Part shown: piece by piece, positions 1 to 8,462 of the stretch
Numbering within the stretch: the first letter of the stretch is position 1
Layout of the letters: each line of letters begins with the position of its first letter
DNA from: VXPQ01 sp964608315
GTDB lineage: Bacteria > Bacteroidota > Rhodothermia > Rhodothermales > VXPQ01
Direction: 5' to 3'
Assembly (NCBI GenBank): GCA_964608315.1
Contig: CAZSNF010000003.1
Coordinates: forward strand, 1-64,000
Length of the DNA: 64,000 nt
The notes under the pieces: model-generated
Told to the model about the DNA's origin: nothing
What the model saw: the letters and a program-made list of their open reading frames with translations, nothing else
Databases searched by the model: none
Program-made: the position numbers and the translations under genes

Positions 1-168
1 GAATGACACAGCCAGCGCGCCCCTCGCAGCCTCCCGAAGGGCGCTTCACGTCCGCTATGCCTCGAATCCGCAGCGTTTACCGCTGATTTCAACGATGCCA
101 GCACAATGTTCTGTTCGCAGGAACGTGAAGCACTGATCGAAGCAGATTTAATCAGAGTGTCCTTAATA
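1..168 (+). repeat. family A repeat, right part (window edge)
   Basis: This is the right-hand two thirds of a repeat that recurs at 10486, 13069, 13966, 34279, 53561 and 55831. It contains the shared block with CTCCCGAAGGGCGCTTCACG and the right terminus ending ATTTAATCAGAGTGTCCTTAA. The left end lies outside the window. It sits just upstream of dnaE. Confidence 0.8.
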
Positions 169-242
169 CTTATCCACATGTCTTGACGACAACGTTTCCG
201 ATGCGTTCCTTCGAATTGACGTCCTCGCGTAATTCCTTTCCC

Positions 243-3200
243 ATGTGCGATTTTAATCACCTGCATTGCCATACCCGGTTTTCCCTGCTCGACGGAGCCG
301 CCAACATCAAAATCCTCGCGCAGAAAGCGAAGGAGATGGGCATGGCGGGCGTGGCCATTACGGATCACGGCAATCTCTACGGGGTCCCGGAATTCTACAC
401 GGAACTGCGGAAAGTCGGCGTCAAGCCCATCATCGGATGCGAATTCTACCTTACGCCCTCCGGCATGCAGGACCGGAGAGACAAAACGCGGTACCATCAG
501 GTGTTGCTGGCGAAGAACAAGCAAGGCTACCAGAACCTGATCAAACTCTCCTCCCTCTCCTTTACGCACGGTCATTATTACAAGCCGCGCATCGACAAGG
601 AAACGCTGCGCGCGCACAGCGAAGGACTCATCGCCACGACCTGTTGCCTTCAGGGAGAAGTCCCGCACGCCATCCTTACGCAGGGCGAAGAAAAAGCCCG
701 TCCCGTTTTCCAGGAATGGCTCGACATCTTCGGAGAAGATTATTACATCGAGATACAGGACCACGGCCTGGAAAAGCAGAAGCGCTGCAACGCCGTCCTG
801 TTGCGGTGGGCGAAGGAATACAACGTGACCGCCATCGCCACGAACGACGTACACTACATCGGGCAGAGCGACGCCGAAGCGCAAGACGTACTCCTGTGCC
901 TCCAGACCAGAAAGGACTTCCTTGATCCGGAACGGATGCGTTTCGACAACGACCAGTTTTTTTTCAAGTCCGCCGGCGAAATGCAGGCGGCGCTCAGGGA
1001 CCTTGACCCGATCATGCGGGACGCCGCACTCGACGCCACGCGCGAGATCGTGGACAAATGCGCGGTGGAGCTGCCGAAAATCGACATGCTCATGCCGTAT
1101 TATCCCATTCCCCCCGAATTCAACGGGGACGCGAACGCATGCCTCCGCAGCATGGTCCTGGAGCGGGCAAAAACGCGATACGCCGAAGTCAGTCAGGACA
1201 TTGCCGAACGGCTCGACCACGAACTGGGCATTATCCGCGACATGGGGTTCGCAAGTTATTTCCTGATCGTGCAGGATATCACGACCTCCGCCCGCCAACT
1301 TGGAGTGCACGTAGGGCCGGGCCGCGGATCGGCGGCGGGAAGCGCCGTGGCCTATTGCCTGGGCATTACCAATATCGATCCATTCCGGTACGATCTCCTT
1401 TTCGAGCGATTTCTGAATCCGGAACGGATTTCCATGCCGGACATCGATATTGATTTCGATGATCGGGGACGGTCCCGGGTCCTTGATTATATCGTGGAAA
1501 AATACGGGCGCGAAAATGTGTGCCAGATCGTCACGTTCGGCACCATGGGGGCGCGCTCGGTCATTCGGGACGTCGCGCGCGTCCTGGACATCCCGCTGAA
1601 CGAGGCGGACCGGATTGCCAAAATGATCCCGGAGCAGGCGGGCATGACGCTCGAAAAAGCCCGCAAGGAGGCGCCGGATTTCGCCGCGCTCAGGCAGCAC
1701 GAGGACGAGAAAATCCGCAACCTGATGCACTATGCAGAGGTGCTGGAAGGATCGCCCCGGCATACCGGCGTACATGCCGCAGGCGTCATTATCGCTCCCG
1801 GAAACGTCAGCAAATACGTGCCCGTGGCGGTATCCCGCAATAGCCAAAAGGAAGAAATCGTTACGACGCAGTACGACGGCAGCCGGGTAGAGGACTTCGG
1901 GCTCCTGAAAATGGATATTCTGGGCCTCAAAACGCTCACTATCCTGAACGACGCCCTGCAAATCATCGAAGAAGAATACGGCGAAAAAATCGGGCTGGAC
2001 GACATTCCCTTCGACGACCCCGAAACGTTCGAGCTGTTCCAGCGAGGCGATACCGTCGCCGTCTTCCAGTTCGAATCCTCCGGCATGCGGGAATGGTTGC
2101 GAAGCCTGAAACCGACCCGCCTTGAGGACCTCATCGCCATGAATGCGCTGTACCGGCCCGGCCCGATGGACCTTATTCCGAGATTCGTCGCGCGCAAGCA
2201 TGGGCAGGAAACGGTAGAATATCCGCATCCGATGCTCGAACCCGTCCTGAAGCCTACCTACGGCTTGCCCGTATACCAGGAACAGGTAATGCAGATGGCG
2301 CAAATCATGGGCGGGTATTCGCTGGGCGGCGCGGATCTGCTCCGGCGCGCCATGGGTAAAAAGAAACAGGAGGAAATGGACAAGCAGCGCAGCATTTTCA
2401 TAAAGGGCGCGCTGCAACGGGACGTTCCCGAAAAAACGGCCCACGAAGTGTTCGACATGATGGCGAAATTCGCGGGCTACGGATTCAACAAAAGCCACAG
2501 CGCAGCCTATTCCGTGGTGGCCTATCAGACTGCCTGGATCAAGGCGCATTATCCCGATGCGTTCATGGCCGCCGTCCTGACCAGCGAGCAAAGCGATACG
2601 CAAAAGCTGTCTAATATGTTGCAGGAGGCCAAACACATGGGCCTCGATATCCTGCCCCCGTCCATTCACAGAAGCCGCAAGCATTTCACGGTGTCCGACG
2701 GCCATATTTGCTTTGGGCTCGCCGCCGTCAAGGGCGTGGGGGCCGCCGCCACAGACCATATCGTGGCCATGCGCGAAGAACACGGCCCCTTTGGAAATTT
2801 CTTCGAAATGGCGCGGGAACTGGACCCGCACATCGTGAACAAGAAAGCGCTGGAGAGCCTCGTGCGGGCAGGCGCCCTCGACGAACTGGAAGGGCATCGG
2901 GGACAACTTTTCGAAGCGGTCGAACTGGCGGTCCTGTATGCGAAACAGGTGCATGAAGACCGTGCAGCCGGACAAAGCAACCTGTTCGGAACGTCTGCGG
3001 AAAACGCCATCCCCGCGCCGCCGCTGCCCTCCGCCGAACGATGGAAACGGACCCGAATACTCAAGGAAGAGCGTGAACTGCTGGGGTTTTACGTATCCGG
3101 GCACCCGCTTGAGACCTATGCCCCGGAAGTGCGGGCTTTCGCCACGGCGAGCCTGGGGCAGATGAACGAGGAAGACCTGGTCCCGAACGGACAAGAACGC

Positions 3201-3737
3201 AACGGCTATCGGCGCCAGCACGTTCGGCGACATACTTTCTTCGGCATCGTCACCAGCGTACAACGGCGCATGAGCAAGGCGGGCAAACCAATGGGTTTCG
3301 CTACGATCGAAGATTTTACCGGCCAGGGCGAAATCACATGCTTTCCCGACGTGTACGACAAGGTGCAGAATTACCTGAACCCGGACGAGGTGATCATGGT
3401 TACAGGCGAGCCGGAGCTGCGAGGCAGCACGGTCAAAATCATTGCCCGCGACGTGCTGCCCATGTGGAAAGTGCGCGCCATGATCGGGTCCGTCGTGCTG
3501 CGCATCGACAGCGAACGCGTTCGGCAGGAAACCGTCGCCGCCTTGCAGGAACTATGCGAAGAGAACCACGGAAAATGCAATCTGTTTTTCGCCATACAGG
3601 CCGACGACCTGCCCCGCAGGACGCTCCGCCTGCGAAGCCGCTCGTATAAAGTCGATCCCACCCCCGGCCTGATGCAGGGCGTCGCGCGGCTTGTCGGCAG
3701 CGCCAACGTAGCGGTGGAAAAGCAACACAAGACTTAG
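243..3737 (+). CDS. dnaE: DNA polymerase III alpha subunit
   Basis: This is the replicative DNA polymerase catalytic subunit, about 1164 aa, the usual DnaE1 length. The start at 243 gives MCDFNHLHCHTRFSLLDGA, the canonical N-terminus of the PHP domain; an upstream TTG at 183 and ATG at 201 are in frame but extend beyond the family start. The polymerase active-site aspartates lie in PDIDIDFDD near residue 400, and the palm continues through GFNKSHSAAYSVVAYQTAW. An OB-fold domain lies around residues 995-1040. It stands alone, preceded by a family A repeat. Its TAG stop is formed where a fragment of a family A terminus (GGAACCTCTGATT) begins. Confidence 0.97.
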   Translation: MCDFNHLHCHTRFSLLDGAANIKILAQKAKEMGMAGVAITDHGNLYGVPEFYTELRKVGVKPIIGCEFYLTPSGMQDRRDKTRYHQVLLAKNKQGYQNLIKLSSLSFTHGHYYKPRIDKETLRAHSEGLIATTCCLQGEVPHAILTQGEEKARPVFQEWLDIFGEDYYIEIQDHGLEKQKRCNAVLLRWAKEYNVTAIATNDVHYIGQSDAEAQDVLLCLQTRKDFLDPERMRFDNDQFFFKSAGEMQAALRDLDPIMRDAALDATREIVDKCAVELPKIDMLMPYYPIPPEFNGDANACLRSMVLERAKTRYAEVSQDIAERLDHELGIIRDMGFASYFLIVQDITTSARQLGVHVGPGRGSAAGSAVAYCLGITNIDPFRYDLLFERFLNPERISMPDIDIDFDDRGRSRVLDYIVEKYGRENVCQIVTFGTMGARSVIRDVARVLDIPLNEADRIAKMIPEQAGMTLEKARKEAPDFAALRQHEDEKIRNLMHYAEVLEGSPRHTGVHAAGVIIAPGNVSKYVPVAVSRNSQKEEIVTTQYDGSRVEDFGLLKMDILGLKTLTILNDALQIIEEEYGEKIGLDDIPFDDPETFELFQRGDTVAVFQFESSGMREWLRSLKPTRLEDLIAMNALYRPGPMDLIPRFVARKHGQETVEYPHPMLEPVLKPTYGLPVYQEQVMQMAQIMGGYSLGGADLLRRAMGKKKQEEMDKQRSIFIKGALQRDVPEKTAHEVFDMMAKFAGYGFNKSHSAAYSVVAYQTAWIKAHYPDAFMAAVLTSEQSDTQKLSNMLQEAKHMGLDILPPSIHRSRKHFTVSDGHICFGLAAVKGVGAAATDHIVAMREEHGPFGNFFEMARELDPHIVNKKALESLVRAGALDELEGHRGQLFEAVELAVLYAKQVHEDRAAGQSNLFGTSAENAIPAPPLPSAERWKRTRILKEERELLGFYVSGHPLETYAPEVRAFATASLGQMNEEDLVPNGQERNGYRRQHVRRHTFFGIVTSVQRRMSKAGKPMGFATIEDFTGQGEITCFPDVYDKVQNYLNPDEVIMVTGEPELRGSTVKIIARDVLPMWKVRAMIGSVVLRIDSERVRQETVAALQELCEENHGKCNLFFAIQADDLPRRTLRLRSRSYKVDPTPGLMQGVARLVGSANVAVEKQHKT

Positions 3738-3788
3738 GGAACCTCTGATTAATTCTACTTCGACCAGCGCTTCGCTTTCGCCCGCAGG
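3738..3788 (-). repeat. family A repeat, right-end fragment
   Basis: The 50 bp after the dnaE stop match the reverse complement of the family A right end (CTCTGATTAAATCTGCTTCG and onward), with several substitutions. Only the end is present. The repeat edge overlaps the dnaE stop codon. Confidence 0.6.
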
Positions 3789-3795
3789 GGACATC

Positions 3796-4515
3796 ATGAT
3801 TCGCATTGGAATTACCACCTCGTTCGAGCAAGGCGAACAGCGGCTGCCGCACGACTATGTGCGCGCCGTAGCGTCCGCCGGGGGGCTCCCCATGATCGCG
3901 CCCATGGGCGAGCGGCAAACGATCCTGGCCTTTGCGAACCTGCTGGACGGCCTGGTGGTCATTGGAGGCCCCGCCATTACGAACAACCTGATCGGCGCGC
4001 TTCCCGACGATATACGGAAACCCGACCCCCTGCGCAGCAATTCCGACGCCCTGCTGCTTCGCGCCTTCCTGGACCGGCGCCTTCCCGTACTCGGCATTTG
4101 TTACGGCATGCAACTGCTCAATGCCCTGCACGGCGGCAGCATCTACGCCGACGTACAGCGAGACCAGGGAGCGCTCGCGCACAGCGAGAAACGAGGGGCA
4201 AGCGACCATGCCATCGAACTGACGGAGGGCTCGCACTTGCGCCGAATCCTCGGCGCGGAACGCCTGACGGTCAACACCCGCCACATTCAGGCCGTCGCAG
4301 AGGCGGCGCCCTGTTTCCGCATAGCGGCTCGCGCTGCCGACGGCGTGGTCGAAGCCTTCGAAAACGAAGACGGCGCCCTCCTCGGCGTACAATTTCATCC
4401 GGAGAAAATGGGGGCGCGCATGCAACCGCTCTTCAGGCACTTGGTCGAGCAGGCCAGCCAAACCAGACAAAAACGGACGAGACCCGAAACGCAATACCCG
4501 ATTCATGCCGCGTAG
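3796..4515 (+). CDS. class I glutamine amidotransferase-like, C26 gamma-glutamyl hydrolase family
   Basis: This 239-aa protein has the class I glutaminase fold of the PuuD-type gamma-glutamyl-gamma-aminobutyrate hydrolases. The nucleophile elbow is GICYGMQLLNALHGG (Cys near residue 100), followed by VNTRHIQAV and the catalytic His/Glu in GVQFHPEKM near residue 200. PuuD-like enzymes cleave gamma-glutamyl bonds in polyamine degradation, but the substrate here is not shown by the sequence, and no puu genes are nearby. Its last 11 bases overlap the next gene, so the two are probably cotranscribed and translationally coupled. Confidence 0.85.
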   Translation: MIRIGITTSFEQGEQRLPHDYVRAVASAGGLPMIAPMGERQTILAFANLLDGLVVIGGPAITNNLIGALPDDIRKPDPLRSNSDALLLRAFLDRRLPVLGICYGMQLLNALHGGSIYADVQRDQGALAHSEKRGASDHAIELTEGSHLRRILGAERLTVNTRHIQAVAEAAPCFRIAARAADGVVEAFENEDGALLGVQFHPEKMGARMQPLFRHLVEQASQTRQKRTRPETQYPIHAA

Positions 4516-6247
4516 TCTGTATCGCTCCAGAATAGTACGAGCCTCCACAGGCGCCGCCGGCGCCCTTCTGCTTTTGCTCCTTGCCGTGGGCAAATCGGCC
4601 CCGAACGCGGGGCGCGTATCGCCTGTCGCAGATGCGCAGGCCCGGACAGATGACAACAGCTTCACGCTGGAAGAACTCGATATGCATCCGGATGTGGTTT
4701 TCCGCTCGTGGCTCACCGATCCGCTCAAGGAGCACCCCGAAACGCGCGCAACGCGCATTCGCAACCAACTGGTGCAAGACTTCCGGGATTTCCTTGCCCT
4801 GTACGTCTATCGTCAGGGCGAAGACGACAACTTCACGCTGCGCGTGGTGGACAACCGGAGCGGCGAACTCCTTGAAATCCACAAGATGAACCCGAATGAA
4901 TGGGCGCATTCCGCCGGGGCGGCGGACGCTCCCTGGGACTGGGACTTCGTGGACCGACAGCGACGGCGGCAAACGCGGAGGCTCGTCGACAAATACGCGC
5001 GACAAGGCGTACCGCGCAAGGCCATCACCGTAAAATGGGGGCGCAAAAATCAGGTGCTCGAAGCCCGCATTCGAGAACTGCCCTATATCGAATACGAGAT
5101 CCGGCTGGCCAAACTGCTCGACCTGAGCCTGCTGGTCACAGAAACGGGCACCGTGGAAACCTTCAACCGGGACGATCTTGTTTCTTCGGCAGGCGCGCGC
5201 GGACGCTACCAGATCATGCCCTTCCTGCTCCGCCAGAACGATATCCATCGCTACCGCCTTGGCGCAGCGGCGGGCAATACCATCCGGATCTACGAAGAAC
5301 GGCATCCCCTCCTGACCATGGAAACCGCCTTCGCAACCATTGCGGGCTACCGCAACGCCGTCGGACACGAAATTCCCGGGCTATCGGCCTATCATACGGG
5401 TCCCGGGAATATCTTCATGGCCTACCGCAAGTTTCTCGAAAAAGGCGGCCAATTCCGTACGCAAGGCGCCACCGTAGTGGACGCCTACATGTGGGCCGTC
5501 ACCGCCGGATTCGATCAACTGTCCTCCAGCAGTTTCCGAAACCAGTCGCGAAGCTACGTGGCGGCGGCCTACGGCGCCTTGCAAGCCACGGACGCCCTGC
5601 CCATCGACAAAGCCGCCGCCGCGCAACTTGAGCGCGTACAACTTCGCAGCGGAGAACGCATTCGCCTGAGCAGCCTGCTGGACTTGCTTTCCGACGGGAG
5701 AATCGACCAGGCAACCGCCTATGATCGGTTCCGCGAACAAAACCCGCACTTTCTGCTGCCGGAACGATCCGAAAACGACCTCGGCGCGCCCTCGAAAGGC
5801 GACGTGCAGCTTGTGGCGCGCGCGGGAAACGGCGCTGTTCGTTTTTTTCTGCCGGCCGGCTCGACCAATGCCTTGCTGGCGGCGGGATTCGACGGCCTCG
5901 ACCCGGAAAAAACGTTCCGTTTTGGACGTGAGGCTTATGGCGGAACGCCTTGGCCCCTGAAGGACGGCGATCCGACGCATGCGCCTGTACGCACCATATG
6001 GGACAGGCAATACGAGGAACTGGTGCAGGAAATATCCCGATTCGGATTCACCCCGGAAAACCGGGACCGCCTCGCCGCCCTGGCCGAACGTTTCGAATTG
6101 CTTGCGCAGGAACAGCCTTCGTTCTACCGAAACATGCAATGGAAAATCATCCGGACGCACCGCCGTTTGTGGCGTTCGGATGCGTTTGATCGGCTGGCCG
6201 CCGCGGTGCAGGCAACCGCCCTGCCTGAAAATTCGGAGGCGGAATAG
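4505..6247 (+). CDS. exported lytic transglycosylase-like protein
   Basis: This is a 580-aa protein with an N-terminal hydrophobic stretch (about residues 17-28, GAAGALLLLLLAVG) that looks like a signal peptide or anchor. Residues about 205-300 resemble an SLT-type peptidoglycan transglycosylase: a candidate catalytic Glu in TVETFN, then SSAGARGRYQIMP, then GLSAYHTGPGNIFMAYRKF, the usual spacing of the E, GxxGxxQxMP and AYNxGxG motifs. The N-terminal 180 residues and the C-terminal 280 residues are not recognised. The likely role is cleavage of glycan strands in the periplasm. The start overlaps the end of the amidotransferase gene by 11 bp. Confidence 0.7.
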   Translation: MPRSLYRSRIVRASTGAAGALLLLLLAVGKSAPNAGRVSPVADAQARTDDNSFTLEELDMHPDVVFRSWLTDPLKEHPETRATRIRNQLVQDFRDFLALYVYRQGEDDNFTLRVVDNRSGELLEIHKMNPNEWAHSAGAADAPWDWDFVDRQRRRQTRRLVDKYARQGVPRKAITVKWGRKNQVLEARIRELPYIEYEIRLAKLLDLSLLVTETGTVETFNRDDLVSSAGARGRYQIMPFLLRQNDIHRYRLGAAAGNTIRIYEERHPLLTMETAFATIAGYRNAVGHEIPGLSAYHTGPGNIFMAYRKFLEKGGQFRTQGATVVDAYMWAVTAGFDQLSSSSFRNQSRSYVAAAYGALQATDALPIDKAAAAQLERVQLRSGERIRLSSLLDLLSDGRIDQATAYDRFREQNPHFLLPERSENDLGAPSKGDVQLVARAGNGAVRFFLPAGSTNALLAAGFDGLDPEKTFRFGREAYGGTPWPLKDGDPTHAPVRTIWDRQYEELVQEISRFGFTPENRDRLAALAERFELLAQEQPSFYRNMQWKIIRTHRRLWRSDAFDRLAAAVQATALPENSEAE

Positions 6248-6269
6248 CCGCCTGCCGCCCGCGCAACGG

Positions 6270-8456
6270 CTACGCAGGGGCTTGGCCCGCTTGCCGTATC
6301 CATCGTATCAATTGCTCCTGCACCCCTTCCTCCTCGTCCCGGGAGGTCGGTTGCCGCTGCGCATACTGGCCATCCGGACCCAGGTCCCACGCCAGACGCC
6401 GGTCCTCGAAATATAATTGCAGAATATCCAGGCACCGCTGCCGCAATGCAGGTTCTTCCACCGGAACCATGACCTCCACGCGATCTTCCAGGTTCCTTCG
6501 TTGCCAATCGGCGCTCCCCATATACACAAGCGGATCGCCTGCATTATGGAAACAAAAGATGCGGCTGTGTTCGAGAAACCTGCCCACTACGCTGCATACC
6601 CGGATATTTTCGCTGTAACCCGGCAAGTTCGGACGCAAACGATTGTGGCCCCGCACAACAAGATCGATCTTCACGCCGGCCCGGGACGCCTTGTACAACC
6701 TGTGAATGACGCCCGTATCGTCCAGCGCGTTCATCTTGGCGATAATGCGCCCGTCGCCATGCGCCTTGTGGCGCGCTATCTCCTTTTCCACCAGCTCGTT
6801 AAACGCCTCGCGCAGATCCCGCGGCGCCACCAGCAGTTTTTTGTAATGCTGTTCCGGCGCGTATCCCGTCAGAAAATGAAACAGATTAATAACGTCGTAA
6901 CCAATATCCTCCCGGCATGTGAGTAGCCCCATATCCGTGTAAAAACGGGCCGTAGCCGGGTTATAGTTGCCCGTCCCAATGTGGCAATACGCCCGCAACG
7001 CTTCATCCTCCTCGCGAACCACCAGCGTCACCTTCGCGTGCGTCTTGAGGCCCACCAGGCCATAGGTTACATGCACGCCCGCGTTCTCGAGCTGTCGTCC
7101 CCATTCCATATTGTTCGCCTCGTCGAACCGGGCCTTGACCTCGACCAGCACGGCCACTTGTTTGCCCCGCTCGGCGGCCCGAATCAGCGCATCCACAATG
7201 GGAGATTTTTCGGACGTACGGTACAGCGTCTGCTTGATCGCCAGTACGCGAGGGTCTTCCGCCGCCTCTTCGACGAAGCGCTGTACGCTGGCGCGAAAGG
7301 ATTCGTACGGATGATGCACGAGCACATCCCCGTTGCGAATGATCGAAAAGATGTCCAGAGCATTTTCAGATTCGCCTTCCACCTGCAACCGGGGCGGCGT
7401 AACGGGATGAAAGGACCGGTACCTGAATTCCTCTCCGTTCAGGCGCGTAAAGAACGCACAATCCGAATGATCTATCAGGCCCGCGTTCACATAGGCGTCT
7501 TCGGACGAAAGCGTCAATTCGCGCATCAGCAATTGCCGAACGCGAGGCGGCATATCCTGCTCGACCTCAAGGCGAACGACCGGGGCGAATCGGCGCTCCC
7601 GCAACTCGTCGGACATCATCTCGATCAGGTCGTCCGCTTCTTCCTCGTCCCGGCTGATGTCGGCGTTTCGCGTAATCTGAAAAGCGTGCGCATGCTCGAC
7701 CTCCATGCCGCGAAGCAATTCGTTCAGATTGTGCTGAATCACCTGTTCCAGCGGCACGAAATGATTGGGTTCTTCCAGCGGCACCCAGCGCCCCCGGCTG
7801 GTCGGCACCTTGACGCGCGCAAAATGCTCGGTGCCGCGTTTGGGGTGGCGCAATAAAATGGCCAGGGAAAGACTCAGATTGGAAATAAACGGAAACGGGT
7901 GCCCCGGGTCTACGGCAAGCGGCGTCAGAATAGGAAAAATATGGGCCTCGAAGTACCGGTACAATTGCGCTTTCTGCCGAGACGAAAGATCGTTGTAGGA
8001 GAGAATCCGAATGTTCGCCGCCCCGGCCAGTTGCGGGCGCAACGACTCCTCCCACAAGGATGTCATCGTGGCGTACATGGGCAGCACCGCCTCCCGAATC
8101 AGCTCCAGCTGCTCGCGAGCCGTCCGCCCGTCCGGAGACAATGCGCGCACCCCGGCGGCCTCCTGTCGTTTGAGCCCGCCTACGCGCTTGCGAAAAAATT
8201 CGTCCAGATTGCTCGAAGAAATCGACAGAAAATGTACGCGCTCCATGAGCGGAACGCGCTCGTCCATGGCCTGATACAGCACGCGCCAGTTGAAGTCGAG
8301 CCAACTCAGCTCCCGATTGAAAAACAGATAGGGATGGTCCTCCATGGACCCCTCGGGCGCCGGGCGCGGAGCAGTAGCGGAAGGCACGGCGAACACCGGT
8401 CCCGCGCCATCGCCGGAAGGCATATTATCCGCAATAACCGAAGCAGCGTCTCTCAT
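6270..8456 (-). CDS. ppk1: polyphosphate kinase 1
   Basis: This is the PPK1 enzyme, which makes long-chain polyphosphate from ATP, 728 aa. The N domain begins with YLFFNRELSWLDFNWRVL and SSNLDEFFRKRVGGLKRQE. The catalytic phospholipase D-like region holds the phospho-accepting His in GLVGLKTHAKVTLVVRE. A further conserved block is IGTGNYNPATARFYTD. The first ~37 residues are a non-conserved extension, so translation could also begin at the Met before EDHPYLFF. It lies 6 bp behind dnaG on the same strand, which suggests one operon. Polyphosphate glucokinase lies 2.6 kb away. Confidence 0.96.
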   Translation of the reverse strand: MRDAASVIADNMPSGDGAGPVFAVPSATAPRPAPEGSMEDHPYLFFNRELSWLDFNWRVLYQAMDERVPLMERVHFLSISSSNLDEFFRKRVGGLKRQEAAGVRALSPDGRTAREQLELIREAVLPMYATMTSLWEESLRPQLAGAANIRILSYNDLSSRQKAQLYRYFEAHIFPILTPLAVDPGHPFPFISNLSLSLAILLRHPKRGTEHFARVKVPTSRGRWVPLEEPNHFVPLEQVIQHNLNELLRGMEVEHAHAFQITRNADISRDEEEADDLIEMMSDELRERRFAPVVRLEVEQDMPPRVRQLLMRELTLSSEDAYVNAGLIDHSDCAFFTRLNGEEFRYRSFHPVTPPRLQVEGESENALDIFSIIRNGDVLVHHPYESFRASVQRFVEEAAEDPRVLAIKQTLYRTSEKSPIVDALIRAAERGKQVAVLVEVKARFDEANNMEWGRQLENAGVHVTYGLVGLKTHAKVTLVVREEDEALRAYCHIGTGNYNPATARFYTDMGLLTCREDIGYDVINLFHFLTGYAPEQHYKKLLVAPRDLREAFNELVEKEIARHKAHGDGRIIAKMNALDDTGVIHRLYKASRAGVKIDLVVRGHNRLRPNLPGYSENIRVCSVVGRFLEHSRIFCFHNAGDPLVYMGSADWQRRNLEDRVEVMVPVEEPALRQRCLDILQLYFEDRRLAWDLGPDGQYAQRQPTSRDEEEGVQEQLIRWIRQAGQAPA

Positions 8457-8462
8457 GGCGCA

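Noticed and set aside
3439..4764. Long open frame (441 codons) on the minus strand over the dnaE end and following genes
   Set aside because: It is antisense to three well-supported genes, shows no domain, and results from the GC-rich third positions of the real genes.
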